Origin: Candidatus Marithrix sp.
Lineage (GTDB): Bacteria; Pseudomonadota; Gammaproteobacteria; Beggiatoales; Beggiatoaceae
NCBI GenBank assembly: GCA_016744775.1
Contig: JADGDS010000002.1
Span: forward strand, 186,001 to 250,000
Direction of reading: 5' to 3'
Length of the DNA stretch: 64,000 bases
Part shown: in pieces, positions 63,480 through 64,000 of the stretch
Position numbering within the stretch: position 1 is the stretch's first letter
Layout: every line of letters begins with the position of its first letter
Notes under the pieces: generated by a model
What the model was told of the DNA's origin: nothing
The model's input: the letters and a program-made list of their open reading frames with translations, nothing else
The model's database searches: none
Translations under genes and position numbers: made by a program

Positions 63480-63767
63480 ATGAAATCAATAATTTTTTTG
63501 ATAACATTTATTTTAACTAGTAATGTATTCGCAGCTAATACAAAATACCTAATTCAAGTTGATACCTTAGACTGCCCCTTTTGCAGCTTTGGTATTGAAA
63601 AACAACTTAGAAGAAACATAGATGGCATTGAAGATATTGAAGTTAATGTTAAAAAAGCACAAGTGCGTTTATTTATTGATGAAGATATAAGCTTAGATGA
63701 AATTTTTGTGCGTAAAACTGTAAATGAAGCAGGATTCGCTTTAGAAGATTTTTATATTATCAAATGA
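63480..63767 (+). CDS. Exported heavy-metal-associated domain protein
   Basis: A 95-residue MerP-like protein with a signal peptide (IIFLITFILTSNVFA before ANT). The HMA domain has VDTLDCPFCSFGIEKQL with Cys-x-x-Cys, and ISLDEIFVRKTVNEAGFALEDF as the second half. The CxxC is a metal-binding pair. A periplasmic copper or mercury-type carrier role is possible, but such domains can serve others. It is two bases after the glycosyltransferase and overlaps the next gene by four bases (ATGA), so it is in the same operon. Confidence 0.82.
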   Translation: MKSIIFLITFILTSNVFAANTKYLIQVDTLDCPFCSFGIEKQLRRNIDGIEDIEVNVKKAQVRLFIDEDISLDEIFVRKTVNEAGFALEDFYIIK

Positions 63768-64000
63768 ATTATAAAATTCGACTTACTCTAGTAAGTCTTT
63801 TTATATTTATAACATTATTATATATCTGGATACCTTCAACTAAGGAAGCTGGATATATATTTGTTACCGCATGGGGTACACAAGGCAAAAAACCCGGGCA
63901 ATTTAGAGATCCGATTGGAATCGCCGTCAGCGATAGCGAAGTTTTTGTTAGCGATTCGCGTAATGCTAGAATTCAAGTATTTGATTTTTTTGGTAATTTA
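63764..64000 (+). CDS. NHL-repeat protein, 3' end cut by window
   Basis: Only the first 79 residues are seen. One transmembrane or signal helix LTLVSLFIFITLLYIWI is followed by YIFVTAWGTQGKKPGQFRDPIGIAVSDSEVFVSDSRNARIQVFDFFG, a typical NHL repeat (beta-propeller) start. Such proteins are often exported and bind others or carry oligosaccharide-related roles. ATG at 63764 overlaps the previous stop. The gene continues beyond the window, so length and full domain set cannot be known. Confidence 0.75.
   Translation, partial: MNYKIRLTLVSLFIFITLLYIWIPSTKEAGYIFVTAWGTQGKKPGQFRDPIGIAVSDSEVFVSDSRNARIQVFDFFGNL

Overview
The window looks like a chromosomal segment of a low-GC gammaproteobacterium. The housekeeping part supports this: ispE, tRNA-Gln, prs, rplY and pth in the usual gammaproteobacterial order, minCDE, a prfB gene with the classical +1 frameshift site, a methylthioinosine-phosphorylase-type MtnP, and nuoABCDEF with a gammaproteobacterial NuoC. 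The AT-rich sequence, many long perfect palindromes, several AAA ATPases joined to PD-(D/E)XK nuclease domains, and many decayed genes resemble large filamentous sulfur bacteria (Beggiatoa/Thiomargarita type). That placement is an inference from general features.

Bases 1-25350 form a surface-polysaccharide region. It holds glycosyltransferases, a Wzy-like polymerase, a flippase, membrane proteins, a sugar-nucleotide reductase, an SGNH hydrolase, two tandem GT-C membrane glycosyltransferases, a sugar C-methyltransferase and a polyprenyl-phosphate glycosyltransferase. Next come two almost identical AAA-ATPase/nuclease genes, a WcaF-like acetyltransferase lying between two pieces of a broken carbamoyltransferase, gmd and fcl (GDP-L-fucose synthesis), a WcaI-like glycosyltransferase, and on the minus strand a WecA-like initiating transferase and an O-antigen ligase. 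A third carbamoyltransferase scrap lies near 3400, so the locus has been rearranged.

Bases 25400-30070 (minus strand) carry a formylglycine-generating-enzyme-like protein, a purine/methylthio salvage pair (mtnP-hpt), a DUF547 protein and a second flippase. Bases 30100-35700 are an accessory island: two AAA_15-type (RloA/OLD-like) ATPases, a shortened RloB-like partner, and an AAA/DUF4143 ATPase gene split by an IS200/IS605-type element. The element has an apparently intact IscB nuclease, an omega-RNA region and matching end hairpins, but a crippled TnpA. It is the most interesting item in the window.

Bases 35700-42300 hold ppk1, a RelE-type toxin with a nonsense-mutated antitoxin, trxB, a second AAA/DUF4143 ATPase, and ispE running into tRNA-Gln. 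Bases 42300-52000 are core genes: prs, rplY, pth, lon and nuoA-F. The nuo cluster stops after nuoF and is interrupted by a palindrome and a DUF2283 gene. Bases 52000-64000 contain a GNAT acetyltransferase, an aldo/keto reductase, a leucine-rich-repeat protein, a YhiN-like flavoprotein, minCDE diverging from prfB, three related small lipoproteins, tsaC, and a right-edge operon with a response-regulator diguanylate cyclase (phospho-acceptor Asp replaced by Glu), a glycosyltransferase, a metal-binding-domain protein and a truncated NHL-repeat protein.
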